Part shown: positions 53,836 to 64,000 of the stretch, in pieces | Numbering within the stretch: the stretch's first letter is position 1 | How the letters are laid out: each line of letters starts with the position of its first letter | Origin: Blattamonas nauphoetae | Lineage: Eukaryota > Preaxostyla > Oxymonadida | Direction of reading: 5' to 3' | Assembly: GCA_033064195.1 (NCBI GenBank) | Contig: JARBJD010000335.1 | Location: 1-64,000 of the forward strand | DNA: 64,000 nucleotides | Program-made: the position numbers and the translations under genes | The notes under the pieces: generated by a model | Told to the model about the DNA's origin: nothing | The model's input: only the letters and a program-made list of their open reading frames with translations | Databases searched by the model: none

Positions 53836-55056
53836 ACCTCTCTTTTCCTTCCCATACAATATTAACTGTTTTTCTTGAATGTTGCAACAACAACATGATG
53901 AGTATGACGCTGTCCTTCCGTTCTGTCTTTTCTCTTCTCTGTTTTAGAAAGTTAGAACCGAACAAAACAAGACGTCAAGAAATGGAAATGTCAGACTATT
54001 CATGAATAAGGAAATGATCTCAAGCCTAGATAAAACAAAAAAGGCATTGTCCTCCATTTTCAAGTCTCTCAGTTTTAATCCCGTCGCGAAAAGTCTCCTC
54101 GCAACATTCACCTTCAGACCGTCTCCATCCTCGTAGACTTCTCTTATTTCAATCGTCGCATCTTTGAAAGCTTCCTTTTCCCCATGTGATCTGAAAATTC
54201 TGAACCCATGATCTCAACAGTCAACCAGAACGCCAACTTATCACTCCACATCTCTTTCTCCGTTGGAATCAACATATCCGTCCTTTCCCTTATCCATCAG
54301 ATGGAATAAGCAGAAAATCAACTCTTCTCCACTTATCCATTTTACTATAGCGTCATTGGGTGTTCTTCAACCTTTTTATTCAAAAGATTCACTACAATCG
54401 GAAAGACCAGTCTATTAAGCGGAATAATGATCATATATTGTTTGGTAGTGCATTTTTTCAAAGAAGTATCATTGATCGACCATCATGAAGTGAATAAGTG
54501 GGGAACCACATTGAACATCGATTTATCCAAGACTCAAAGGATTTCATCCCCCTAATCCAAGTTCAAATGAGAGTCGAAGTTGGTGAATGGGGATAGCCTT
54601 TGTTGTCAGCCTTGAGTTTGACGACATCGATCCTTGGAGCTTTGAGAACGATCGCAATGGCAGAGAAAGATGGCGACACTTGCGAGATCATGACGGACAC
54701 GGAAGAGCATTTAGCGATTCTGGGAATGAGGTCGAAGGTGTACTGAAGAGTGGTAGTACGAAGATGGAGACGGTCTGAAGGTGAATGTTGCGAGGAGACT
54801 TTTCGCGACGGGATTAAAACTGAGAGACTTGAAAATGGAGGACAATGCCTTTTTTGTTTTATCTAGGCTTGAGATCATTTCCTTATTCATGAATAGCCTG
54901 ACATTTCCATTTCTTGACGTCTTGTTTTGTTCGGTTCTAACTTTCTAAAACAGAGAAGAGAAAAGACAGAACGGAAGGACAGCGTCAGACTCATCATGTT
55001 GTTGTTGCAACATTCAAGAAAAACAGTTAATGTTGTATTGGAAGGAAAAGAGAGGT
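53836..55056. mobile_element. Foldback element with 300-bp inverted arms
   Basis: Arms 53836-54135 and 54757-55056 are nearly identical reverse complements (shared AACCGAACAAAACAAGACGT and others), separated by a 621-bp spacer. No target duplication is seen and no ORF spans it. The spacer has short frames only. Equal arm lengths and high identity point to a young foldback-type transposon or a recent palindromic duplication. Confidence 0.88.
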
Positions 55057-55218
55057 TCGACCCATTGTGATCGCATTTCAACGTCACTTTTTGTTGTTCT
55101 CTTTGACATTGTTCGAAACTCGAGATAAGGTCATTGTAAGAGGAAAACCAATGGCAAATAACTAATTGAGAAGTGGTGATGAAAAAAAACCGGGCCCAAG
55201 TTTTCGCTGATCACCCTG
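55057..55218 (-). mobile_element. Terminal remnant of a second mariner
   Basis: 55198-55218 reads AAGTTTTCGCTGATCACCCT then G, followed by TA. It matches the reverse complement of the left end of the mariner at 52266 with one mismatch. Similarity continues inward, weakly, for about 80 bp. The rest of that copy is missing or displaced by the foldback element next to it. Confidence 0.6.
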
Positions 55219-55273
55219 TACTTATCTCCCAGCTTCTATTTTATGAAAAGTTCAACTCAATACAAACAGTGAA

Positions 55274-55843
55274 ATGGAGGAGAAAACCAAATCGGAAGCT
55301 TCTCTCAGCCTTGCAGTTTTGCTTTCTCGACTGTATATTCAGACTAAATATTTGTGGATGCATATTGCCCTTGCAGGGGTCAATATGATATTGAGTGCAA
55401 TTAGTGCCACAATTGAAATCGTCCTTCTCGTCCTTTTAGATAATTTTAAACACGAAGACTCGAAGTTTGTCAGAATATTGAAACTTTTTTTTGATTCTTG
55501 ACTATTTTTTCCTTCATACTTGTGCCATCTTTGGTTTATCTTTATCTACCATATTCACAGTCCTGTACAATTCTCCAAATTGTACAATAACTTTTTTATC
55601 CTCTGTTTACTCCTCGACATCGGAGCAGCGATTGTTAGTGCTCTCTCACTCTATCCATGGATTCTTGTGGCATATCTTCCACTAATACTAATTAAAGGAA
55701 TGAAATTGGTTGCTCAGACTTGGAGAACAAACCCGACTGTGATTAGAATGAGAAATATTCGAGAAAAGAAAGAGAAAGCGACTGTGTATCGGTATGAAGC
55801 TGCTTGTGTTTTTCACTCAGTGAATGAACACAATTTTGAATGA
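55274..55843 (+). pseudogene. Multi-spanning membrane protein ORF with frame breaks
   Basis: The N-terminal part MEEKTKSEASLSLAVLLSRL leads into a hydrophobic helix (ALAGVNMILSAISATIEIVL) and a charged loop (NFKHEDSKFVRIL). A T8 run at about 55487 ends that frame with a TGA. Another frame carries DYFFLHTCAIFGLSLSTIFT. The first frame resumes with FFILCLLLDIGAAIVSALSL and VAYLPLILIKGMKL, then a basic tail to the stop at 55843. About four membrane helices. Unknown family. Either two genuine frameshifts or sequence errors at the T run. Confidence 0.5.
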
Positions 55844-56928
55844 ATTTTCGATTGCTAATCTCAATTTAATCATGTTCTTGTTTTTTATCTCCAATCATTG
55901 CATCTCAAATTCAATCTCATCCTCATGCAATTAGGATTGCATTCTATTGCATCATGTTTGTTGTATGGATTGTCGTGTATGTCTTCATTTCCTTCATCAT
56001 CTTTCATGATCTTCTGTTATATTTCCAATATTTTCTCCGTTGTTCTTTTTCTGTGGTTGCAGGTTCATTTTTTCCGTTATGGCTCGGTATAAGCTCGCAG
56101 AAAAAGACCTTCGTCGTTATAATTGAAAGTACTCCACTTCTCTGAAATGATATCGATGGGAAAAATTTAGTCAACCTTTTCCGCAGAGTCGCATCCTCGT
56201 CTTCCATTCTCGACTCAGTGAGAGGCCGTTTTGACTATCTCCGGAGGATGAGATCAACATCTGATTTAGAATGAGAATAATGTGGAAATCATGGTCCACG
56301 ATCGATATTAATCACTCAATTTGTCTTATCATCAAAAGGACTAACTTTTGGATTGCCGAGTGGAATGTGCGTAAAAACAACTATATAGAGTCGCTGATGG
56401 ATGTTCATCGCCATTTCAACGACAACCATCTACTCATTCTGTTTTAGACTTGTGAACTGATGAAAAAAAGAAGATATCCATCAGATTTCAGTGTGGAGAT
56501 TCATCACGGTCACAAAGCACACCTGTCGATCAGAGCGATGAATGAGCGTATGTTGACAATTGGAGGTTCATTGAGAGACAAGAGGCGATGACAAGCAGAG
56601 TGATTCCTATTCGAAGAGAATTATGTCCATTTTCCATGAGATACAGAGGAGAGAATTTGTCATGGTCTGATCTCATCTCAAAAAGGATACAGGACAGATA
56701 GAGCTTTTACACGTCACGGAATTAAATACTCTTCCATCATACATTGCATTGTCACGATTGTTTTGAAAAAAAAGTTGCCAACGAAGGTCAGATGTGACGT
56801 TCCGTGAACGAGATCTGTTCAAGAGGGAGAGGGCAAGATACACAAAATAACTAAAGAAACGAGCCAGGGTGGCCGTTGATAAAGAAATGAAACATAAAAA
56901 GCAAGGGAGTCTGTAAATGATGATGTGA
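55844..56928. other. Intergenic, no gene seen
   Basis: AT-rich with short hydrophobic frames (55.9-56.15 kb). No recognisable product. Confidence 0.45.
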
Positions 56929-57591
56929 TCAAGCTTCGTTGTCAAACTGCATCTCAATTTCAAGCAGGTCAGCCTGGGTCACAGATACATTGTATTGCAG
57001 CTGGTTCAAGAACAGACGTTCAGACTGATTGACGTCTGAAAGGGGGATGGACATGAGTTGGGCCCATGTCCGGTTTGAGATTGATGTGTCACGAGTGCAT
57101 TTGAGTGATATTATCACCGAACAAAGTAAGCACATTCCTAGATTATCTTCCGAAAGAAATGGGCAAGACAGAACAGTCGAGTTGAGCTCAGTTTCAATCA
57201 AATTTTTCGCGAGTACGGCTGAGTACAATAATTCTGTATTTGTGAGTTCTGCGGTCCGAGAACAGCTTACATAAAAAAGAGTAATGTCGGCACAAAAATC
57301 GGAAAAATGAGGGTCGCAATATGCACTCTGGTACGAGATTGAATGGGTGGGGTTGACACTGTTTGCCTGTGATCTGCGTTCGAAGAGTGTGAAAAACCAG
57401 GAGGTAATTAATTGAGATAGAGATCGAATGAAATAAAGAGAGAGTTCTGAGTGAGTATGTGACGGATGTTGCCTTATACTGCAATCGAATGGTTGTGATA
57501 TGAGGGAGGAATGCGTCTGTTTTGTTGAAGATGGGGAGGCATTCTTTGGAGAGATACACCTGCCATACATACTGGGATCCTGGCCGATCAT
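56929..57591 (-). CDS. Cyclin, PHO80/P-type-like (about 220 aa)
   Basis: Start taken at Met 57591 (MIGQDPSMYGRCISPKNASP); Met 57654 is also in frame. After a Ser-rich leader with a low-complexity SPSSTKQTHSS segment, a single cyclin box follows: LYFIRSLSQLITSWFF, NTELLYSAVLAKNLIETELN, NLGMCLLCSVIISLK, SNRTWAQLMSIPLSDVNQSE and RLFLNQLQYNVSVTQADLLE. The order of helix 3-5 motifs (A-K/N-L, NRTWAQL, N.SERLFL..L.Y...V) is that of PHO80-type cyclins, which activate a CDK such as PHO85 or CDK5-like kinases. The Lys of the canonical cyclin A helix 3 (AKK) appears as AKN. Same strand as, and 168-230 bp downstream of, the UBR gene. Confidence 0.75.
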   Translation of the reverse strand: MIGQDPSMYGRCISPKNASPSSTKQTHSSLISQPFDCSIRQHPSHTHSELSLYFIRSLSQLITSWFFTLFERRSQANSVNPTHSISYQSAYCDPHFSDFCADITLFYVSCSRTAELTNTELLYSAVLAKNLIETELNSTVLSCPFLSEDNLGMCLLCSVIISLKCTRDTSISNRTWAQLMSIPLSDVNQSERLFLNQLQYNVSVTQADLLEIEMQFDNEA

Positions 57592-57821
57592 GAATGGGAG
57601 GTTGGTACGTAATGCCCGTAGATCCAAACCCTTAACCCCAATTTTAAATAACAAACATGAAAATTCGTAATCACTATGTCATATCAGAAAAGCGTGAAAT
57701 TCGGGTAATCTAGTCAAAAAACCTTGCAATCAAAGAAGAATACAAGTGTAAAGGAGGCATGTGCTCTGTCCTCAGTCACAATATCAGTAAGATCGACAAA
57801 TGATGTCAACCCAGACGACGA

Positions 57822-60800
57822 TCACACATATATTCTAATATTTGGGAATAGCTGGGGGGGTAAAAGAGACAAAAACGGATACTGGAGAAGGGAGAGATGG
57901 AGCGGTTTTCCTCGTTGATTGCCGATGTCCGACTCGCCGAACTCATCGAGATAGAGGGGAGGCCTAAAAGAGGCAGAAGGGGATATAATGAGCAAGGAGA
58001 TCAATAGAAAAGGTTGAAAAGAGGAGAATGCAGCACATACAGCTGAGAGGGCCTGAACTTGGCGGAAAGGGAGATTTGGAACGGGATCGTGGCCATGAAC
58101 GGAAGGACAGCCCCTCCGCACATCACACCGTGTTCCACTTCCTCAGCCAAAAGACGTCCTCGAAGGACGGGAATTTGTTGAGCGAGCGGCTCTCTGGGCG
58201 TTGTAAGGCGGATTTCAAGACAGGAGCGTGTGCAACAACGCTGACAGGCACAGACTGACCGGCCACACACAAGACAGACAGAGAAGTAGTGGCGGAGGGA
58301 GACGGAGGTGTGCTGGAGGCACGTGGGGCAGTGGATGTGACGGGAGAGGATGAACAGTTTGTGGAAGTTGAACGGGAGAGAGAGGAATGACGGTTGGAGG
58401 ATGGATACGGGGACGGCTGGAGCAGGGGAGTCTTCCGAGTCGCGATGGTGCATGTAAGTGAGATTGGAGGGCATAATGGATGACATCTCGGGATCACTCG
58501 CATAAAATGACCGGATAAGTGTCACAAGTGAGTCCAGTGAAGGAATGTGCTCCACTGGAAACTTTTGGAGTTCTTGGAGATACTGCCGTTGGTGGATGCT
58601 GAGGTATTGCGGGATGGATGAAGACGGAGAGGGCGGACAGAGTGGAGTGAAGAGTGTGTACGAGAACTCTGCCAGCTTTTCTGGCGGATCGGCAGAGAAG
58701 AGAGAAGAGAAGAGAAGAAAGGCACGGCGAGTGAATGCATCTGCTTGGAAGAGAGAGTTCGTCGGGTGGAACCAGGAATGAGGTTGAGATAAGGCAAACG
58801 TGGTGAGTGGGTCTGCCTGACACTGCGAATAGAAAGTGATGGGAAGTGTTGAAAGGACAAGCTCGAAGACAAGGGCAAAGAACGACGGGGTGATTGGAGC
58901 GATTGAAAGTCCCTCTTCGGTTTGAATGAGAGAAGCAACGCTAAGAAGTGAGACAAAAAGTTGTGTCGGGTCGGATCCGACTGTATCCGAAAGAAGCTGG
59001 CCGGCTATCATGATCTGCTCGCTGTTCTCCTTTTCGGTGATGGAATCGAGGATGTCTGGGAATGGGGTGACTGTTCCTTCGTCGTCTTCGGGCTGGGAGG
59101 CAAGAAATGAGAGGATCATCATTGCCAATCCCATCCCCTTCAGGCGAAGCTGTTCGTATGACAATTGCGATGTGAAGTTGATCGCTTTCGGTTTGTCAGT
59201 CGCGAATGTGATGAGATTGTTCATCATCACACATCTGAACAGGGCAGACAGAGTATGATTCTGTCCTTTGTTCAACTGGAATCGTTTGGTCGCGAGTGGG
59301 AGTGAATGGTGTTTAAGATAGAACGACAGTGTCGGATGCTTGGCCAACTCGGGATCATCTTGGGCGGAATACGCCAGTTCCTCGAAAACATCGACGCCAG
59401 CGAATGGAAACGGTCTGAGCCCCCACTCGATTCGAGCGAGTGTGTCAACCAACGCGTTTTGGATGGGCGATGGAAAGGCTGTCCCGAAGTCGAAGGGAAC
59501 GAATTGACAGATGAGTTCGGAGACTGTGATGATGTGGGTCCGTTTAGTGTCAAAAGAGACGGGTGTTGTCTGGTCCATTCCTGTGAAGAGTAACTGGAGC
59601 GTTTCGATGGCAACGAGAAGCGACTGCGACGGTATCTTTGACAGCACGCTGGCTCCATTTTCTGGAAAACGGGCGAGTTCATATTTGTCTTTCTTGGAGA
59701 GGACTTGATGTGTCAGATGGCCCAGCACAAACGAGGAATACTGGTTCTGAGTCAGCTCAGCTTCCTGCGAGAGCTGTTCCAGATTGAGCTGAAAGTTCAA
59801 CAGCATTCCGGTTGGACGCATGGAGCGGATGTGAAATTCGAAAGGATCAAGAAGAACTGCAGAGATTGATCCTGTGGGAGGGTTGGCTCGTGTGAACAGC
59901 GAGACTGGAACGGGTTCTGCTTTGTCCTGTTCTGGAGAGTTCCTGAGAGTGACCTCGATCGGCTTTTCATTTCTGTGGGATTGGACAGGGGATGCGTTCA
60001 GGATGCCCACCACGCGAAGAAGTTGTGTGGTGAAGACGTCGAGTTCAGTTGTGACTGTGAAGAGGAGGGAGGCTGTTGGCTGGACGTCAGTTGAGAAATG
60101 GGAGGGAGGGATGACAAGGGTGGAGTGTGGAGTCGATGTTGGAACAGTCAAGATTGTGCTGCGTGAAAATATGGAATTCAGGCGTTTTTTGTTCAGCACC
60201 ATCACTTCTGGACTATCCTCCTCGTCTTCGCCGACCTGGACAAGATTCCACACGCCCTCCTCGCAATCGCCACACATTTCACATCCGACGAGCGGAATGA
60301 GCGTGTTTCCTCGCTTCCGACAGCCGGGACATGTGTACTCCAAGTTGGCATGGTCCAACTGCGGTGATTCGTTGCTCTGCTGTCGAAGCATCTCCACATA
60401 GCATGTGGTGTGCATGGCATGTCCACATGACTGAACGTACACGTTCTTCTTGACAGATGTGAGTGTTGTGGCATCCGAGGGAGCTTCTGAAGAGTATGGG
60501 AAGGCGGGCGCAGACACGATGGGATGGGGCATGAAGGGGATGTCGGAGAAGAAGCGGTGGTTGGACGGAACATCACCCCACTGCTTGATGTCAGATGTCT
60601 CCACTTGGATCTCATCGTCGAGCCAGGAGAGCATGTTCTCTTCGGCGTCGCTTGGCCTGGGCCGTTCTTCCTCAACTTTGACTCGTCGGAGGGTGTCCTT
60701 CATCTGCCGTGACTTGACGAGGTTGCCTTCGGTTGGGTTGAAGAGAAGCCCTGCCACGCCCTGGCTGAGGGAGCAGTTCTCCAATCAATCGACGACAACA

Positions 60801-63078
60801 ATTCCTCGCTGAGTGTCGTGTCATACTTCTTTTCGATTGGAAGAGAGATGTTGGAGTGTCGAGTGGGTTTGTCGCGTTTGTCGGGCGAGTATCCAAAAAA
60901 GAACTCGTCGGTGCGAGGTTGGATGTTCAACCGAAGAGCCGTCTCGAAAGGCACTCTGCGCATCTGCAAGTTGGGCGCGTTGAGTTGAGGGCTTTGCGAC
61001 GGGGTGATCGGCGTTGGAGAGGCAGGCGGAGATTGTTGGACGACGTTTGGAGAGGGCGTGGGAGTGAGAAGTTGTGGATCGACAAGATCGTTTTCGTCGC
61101 AAGTCTCCTCTTCGATGTCCCACCACTTCTGAAACTTGACGGTGCTGCTTGGTTGTTTCGCACTCAGCTTCTCCTTCAGCGATCTCTGCACCCATTTCAT
61201 CCGCTCCTTCTGAACTGCGGATGTGTGGAGAGACTGCAGAAAAGCTTCGTGATCGATGCTCGCAACCAAACCTGCTGGCTCCCCTTTCAGGATTTGGCTG
61301 TGACAGAGGAGACACGTTTGGCCTGTTGATTCGCGCAGGATGTGTTCGGGATTTGGTGCGTCCTTATGCTCGTCTGATTCGCTTTTCTCATCGTCTGAGG
61401 CGGTGTCGAAGGAATAGCTGGAGAGGAATGCTGACTGCTGTTGTTTGATCAGTGCTGTCATGGCTTCTTGACGCTCTTTGATCTTCCGCTTCTTTTCCGC
61501 CTCGTCATCTGTCGAAGGAGGTTCGACTTCTTCCTCCTCAGTCACTCCAATCTGCACCAGCCACGTGTTGTGTCGAGGATCGGATGAATAGAAAGTGTTG
61601 ACGAGGAAGCGGAGGCGGATGAGGAGTCGGCTGACGAGAACCTTCGTCACTTGAGGAAGAGAGACATCGGCAGACATGGAATAGAGAGTGAACAGCAACG
61701 ATGCAATGGATTGGGACGTGTTGTGCTTCGATGCATCTTTGGAGATGCAGCTACAATCGGTCTCGAAGAAGAGAGCCTCGATGAAACTGGCGTTTGGTGG
61801 GCACGGAAGAGCGAGAGGATATTCCGAGTCGTCCTCGAGGACTGGCTGTGTGAGCTTCCTCCCCTTCTCGATCACCCATTGCGGGGAACAGCAGAGTGTG
61901 AAGTCAAGAAGCCGGATGACTGAGTGAAGTCCTTCGAGAGAGTGTTTGTGGTAAGCGATCGATTGAATGTTGGACGGAACTTGGCCTGTTTCAAACGAGA
62001 ACTTCTCTGCTCTGGACGAGAACCCTTCGGTATCGATTGGATGGAGGGTGTCGAACTCAACCTGCCGGTGGGTGAGGAGGTGGAGAGAGGTCCAGACCAT
62101 CCCCAGTGCTGTCCGTGTTGTGCAGACATCGAGGAGGCGGACGTAGAAAGGAGAAGAGGGAAGTGGAAGCGGCATCCCTGGATGGGACGGAGAGACCGAG
62201 TTGTTGACAGGAGGAGGACGCCCTCCATCAGGACACGTCGCATCGGAGAGAAGCCATTGAGTGAACTCAGCCGTGCCATCTTTGCGAGGATCGTACAAAT
62301 CCAGTTCGCGGAGGGTGAGTTCGGCTTCAATCCGCTGCGGGGTCTGTCGGCGATGGTGGTAGAGGAGCTGAAGAGCGTGGACGTCGACGTAGTCCCACGC
62401 TTTGCTTGTCAAGCCAAACACAGTCTGCTGATTTTCAGTCTTCTGGACGGTCAGTTCGGAGATGATGGCTTCGAAGTGGTCGTGTGTCAGAACACTCATC
62501 GGCATGATGCGCTGGAACTCGCTGCGAGGGTAGTCTTTGTTGGCGAGGATCAGAGCGATGATCGAGCGGAGGGCGTCGTCGGTGAGAGGAAGCGACACAA
62601 TTCGGTCTGTCGACTCCCTGTGCCAGTCGTCCGGTTTGGGGAGGATGCCCTCTCGTTCGTTTTGGAGAGCAGTTGAGTCGCCGAGGTGGTAAGTGCGGTT
62701 GACGATGATGTGGCAGAGGAGATCGAGACAGCGGGACACGTAGAAGAGCTGGTTATCGTCTCTCTGGTCCCAGTTGTCGCCGATTCGATCGACTCTGGAA
62801 GGGAGAGGGAATGGAGCATCTTGACCGTTTGGAAGTGGATGTCCGTCGCTGTCCAGACTGCAGAGTTGAGCGTTCTTCTTCCAGAACCACGGAGGGAGGA
62901 AGAAGAAGTCCAGCATCATCTGCGAAAGGAAGAAAGGGAGGAATGCCTTCCACCCAGCAGCACAGACACAAGTTTGGAGGCAGAACACTTCCGCCAGCTG
63001 GTTTCGAATCATGTTGTAGTTGCCAAACACGTAATACAGTCTGGTTCTTACCCGCCCACGTGGCTCAAACCCGCCCAT
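57822..63078 (-). CDS. UBR-type E3 ubiquitin ligase, C-terminal three quarters
   Basis: N-recognin of the UBR1/UBR2 type, a RING E3 of the N-degron pathway. Seen from 63078 down: the UBR1 middle region (IVSLPLTDDALRSIIALILA, YVDVHALQLLYHHRRQTPQR), the helix KKRKIKERQEAMTALIKQQQ and CLLCHSQIL. The RING follows (SCGHAMHTTCYVEML, YTCPGCRKRG, CEMCGDCEEG, about 60290-60440), then helical regions and a C-terminal cap (CLVCGRSVCACQRCC, VEHGVMCGGAV). After an intron at 57964-58040 (GTATGTGC...TTTTAG) it ends PPLYLDEFGESDIGNQRGKP and stops at 57822. The frame changes near 60750: a 32-nt intron (GTCGTC...CCTCAG) would keep it, otherwise it is a frameshift. The N-terminal UBR box is not in the window; repetitive DNA begins at 63079. 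Confidence 0.85.
57964..58040 (-). other. Intron of the UBR gene (77 nt)
   Basis: Donor GTATGTGC and acceptor CCTCTTTTAG on the minus strand. Splicing joins FRPSQL to PPLYLDEFGESD, restoring the conserved UBR C-terminus, which is strong evidence that the intron is real. Confidence 0.85.
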
Positions 63079-63433
63079 AAGGCCCTTTTTTCGACCCTAT
63101 TTCTCCGTATTTCCCAAATAACTCCGGACCCATAAATTTTTGGGTCTCAAAAATTTTTGGATGGGTCTTCATCACGACCTCACAAATCACTTGAGATAGG
63201 AATCGAACCTCCAGGACAGGATCCCAGACCTGTACGATCTCTGCAAGAAGCATGGTTTGACCCCTTTTTTGACCCAAAAAAGGTTGTCCTTAACATTTAA
63301 GCTTAGAGAATCCGAACTTCATGACCACTTTTCTCACGCCTGTTCAAGATTTTTCTTTCTCGTTTGATTTATGGTGGTTTGGGATGGTTTTCTCTCGAAA
63401 TGACAATTTTTGAAAATGAAAATCCTGGGGAGC
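63079..63433. other. Repeat-like DNA abutting the UBR gene, with a tRNA-like fragment
   Basis: Contains repeated ACCCGCCCA and short palindromes (ATTTTTGGGTC / AAATTTTTGGATGGG). On the minus strand about 63258-63185 includes GGTTCGATTCC, a perfect pol III B-box. An imperfect A-box lies 25 nt upstream and an ACAGG...CCTGT hairpin stands where an anticodon arm would be. The acceptor stem does not pair, so it is not a working tRNA. It may be the head of a tRNA-derived SINE. Confidence 0.35.
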
Positions 63434-64000
63434 TGGGCGAAAAATGGGGTAAAAAGTGATTTCCCTGTATATTAAGCTTAGGGTCTGGAAAACTTGTTTT
63501 GATCATATCTCCACAACCAGACATAGTTTGGACATGAAGTTTTCACCAATATGGATGTTTGGTGGGATACTAATTTTTCTGAAATTTTTGAGAATTTTCG
63601 ATGGTTTCCTATTTTGGAGGTCGAAGCCGATTTCATCTATTTTCTCCGTAAATCGCACCTTTCTCATTCGATTTCAGGAATTAAGTCAAAAAATGTGATC
63701 AGAGTCATTGGGGGTCGTGTTCACATCGTGTTGACGCGATTTCTCCCAAAAATATTCGTTCATAGAAAAGAAAAACATCAGCTGAGTTACAACCGACCAA
63801 AATTTGGAGCGACCTCCAAAATAGGAAACCATCGAAAATTCTCAAAAATTTCAGAAAAAATTAGTATCCCACCAAACATCCATATTGGTGAAAACTTCAT
63901 GTCCAAACTATGTCTGGTTGTGGAGATATGATCAAAACAAGTTTTCCAGACCCTAAGCTTAATATACAGGGAAATCACTTTTTACCCCATTTTTCGCCCA
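63434..64000. mobile_element. Palindromic (foldback-type) element running off the right edge
   Basis: Arm 63434-63623 and arm 63810-64000 are near-perfect reverse complements (shared TTTCACCAATATGGATGTTT), with a 186-bp spacer. The right arm reaches the last base of the window, so the element is longer than seen. Matching 63-codon frames on both strands are a consequence of the symmetry. Different in sequence from the foldback at 53836-55056. Confidence 0.88.

Noticed and set aside
54587-54778. ORF in the foldback spacer as a family-A fragment
   Set aside because: A minus-strand DLIPRI-like segment is visible, but no other family-A block follows, so the resemblance is too short.
60856-62676. 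Plus-strand ORFs of 157-250 codons
   Set aside because: Antisense shadows of the UBR gene, whose frame is supported by conserved motifs.
63456-63978. Two matching 63-80-codon ORFs on opposite strands
   Set aside because: Produced by the palindrome arms; the common part is the arm sequence, not two genes.

Overview
This window is nuclear DNA of a protist, with spliceosomal introns of about 66-150 nt, Tc1/mariner transposons, a UBR-type ubiquitin ligase, a cyclin and large surface proteins of beta-helix type. The family mix (beta-helix ectodomains, kinase-like tails, a recurring C-terminal SPRY-like domain, an expanded family of helical repeat proteins) resembles oxymonads such as Blattamonas. 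That assignment is inference from memory, not a search result. Family members end at matching positions on ordinary stops, so the standard genetic code fits.

Layout. 1-19.7 kb is an amplification zone. Four copies of one roughly 357-residue helical repeat gene (family A) lie there, each preceded by the same short leader and followed by a G-rich 37-bp minisatellite. Copies 1 and 2 are on the minus strand; copies 3 and 4 are on the plus strand. A pseudokinase gene diverges from copy 2 and is broken by a 1.1-kb inverted-repeat element. Its 3' exons plus copy 3 were tandemly duplicated to give copy 4, which is split by a 5.07-kb inverted-repeat element.

20.9-30 kb holds an intact beta-helix surface protein, then three members of a related helical family (B): one broken by a 399-bp MITE, one decayed, one intact. 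A 566-bp hAT-like MITE and a GyrI-like small-molecule-binding gene lie among them.

30.4-50.5 kb holds a Tc1 relic, then a 2323-residue single-pass receptor-like protein with a degenerate kinase tail. A mosaic junction of two gene fragments follows, then two decayed surface-protein loci; the first is bounded by imperfect inverted repeats.

51-55 kb is a transposon cluster: a Tc1-like ORF, a complete-looking mariner and a 300-bp-arm foldback. 55.3-63.1 kb holds a membrane protein ORF, a PHO80-like cyclin and the C-terminal three quarters of a UBR E3 ligase. The ligase 5' end abuts repetitive DNA, and a palindromic element runs off the right edge.

How it fits together: host genes here are few and mostly members of duplicated families (surface sensing, kinase-like signalling, helical repeats). 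Four of them are visibly cut by four differently bounded DNA elements or decayed beside them, so the window records gene-family birth by duplication and death by transposon insertion.
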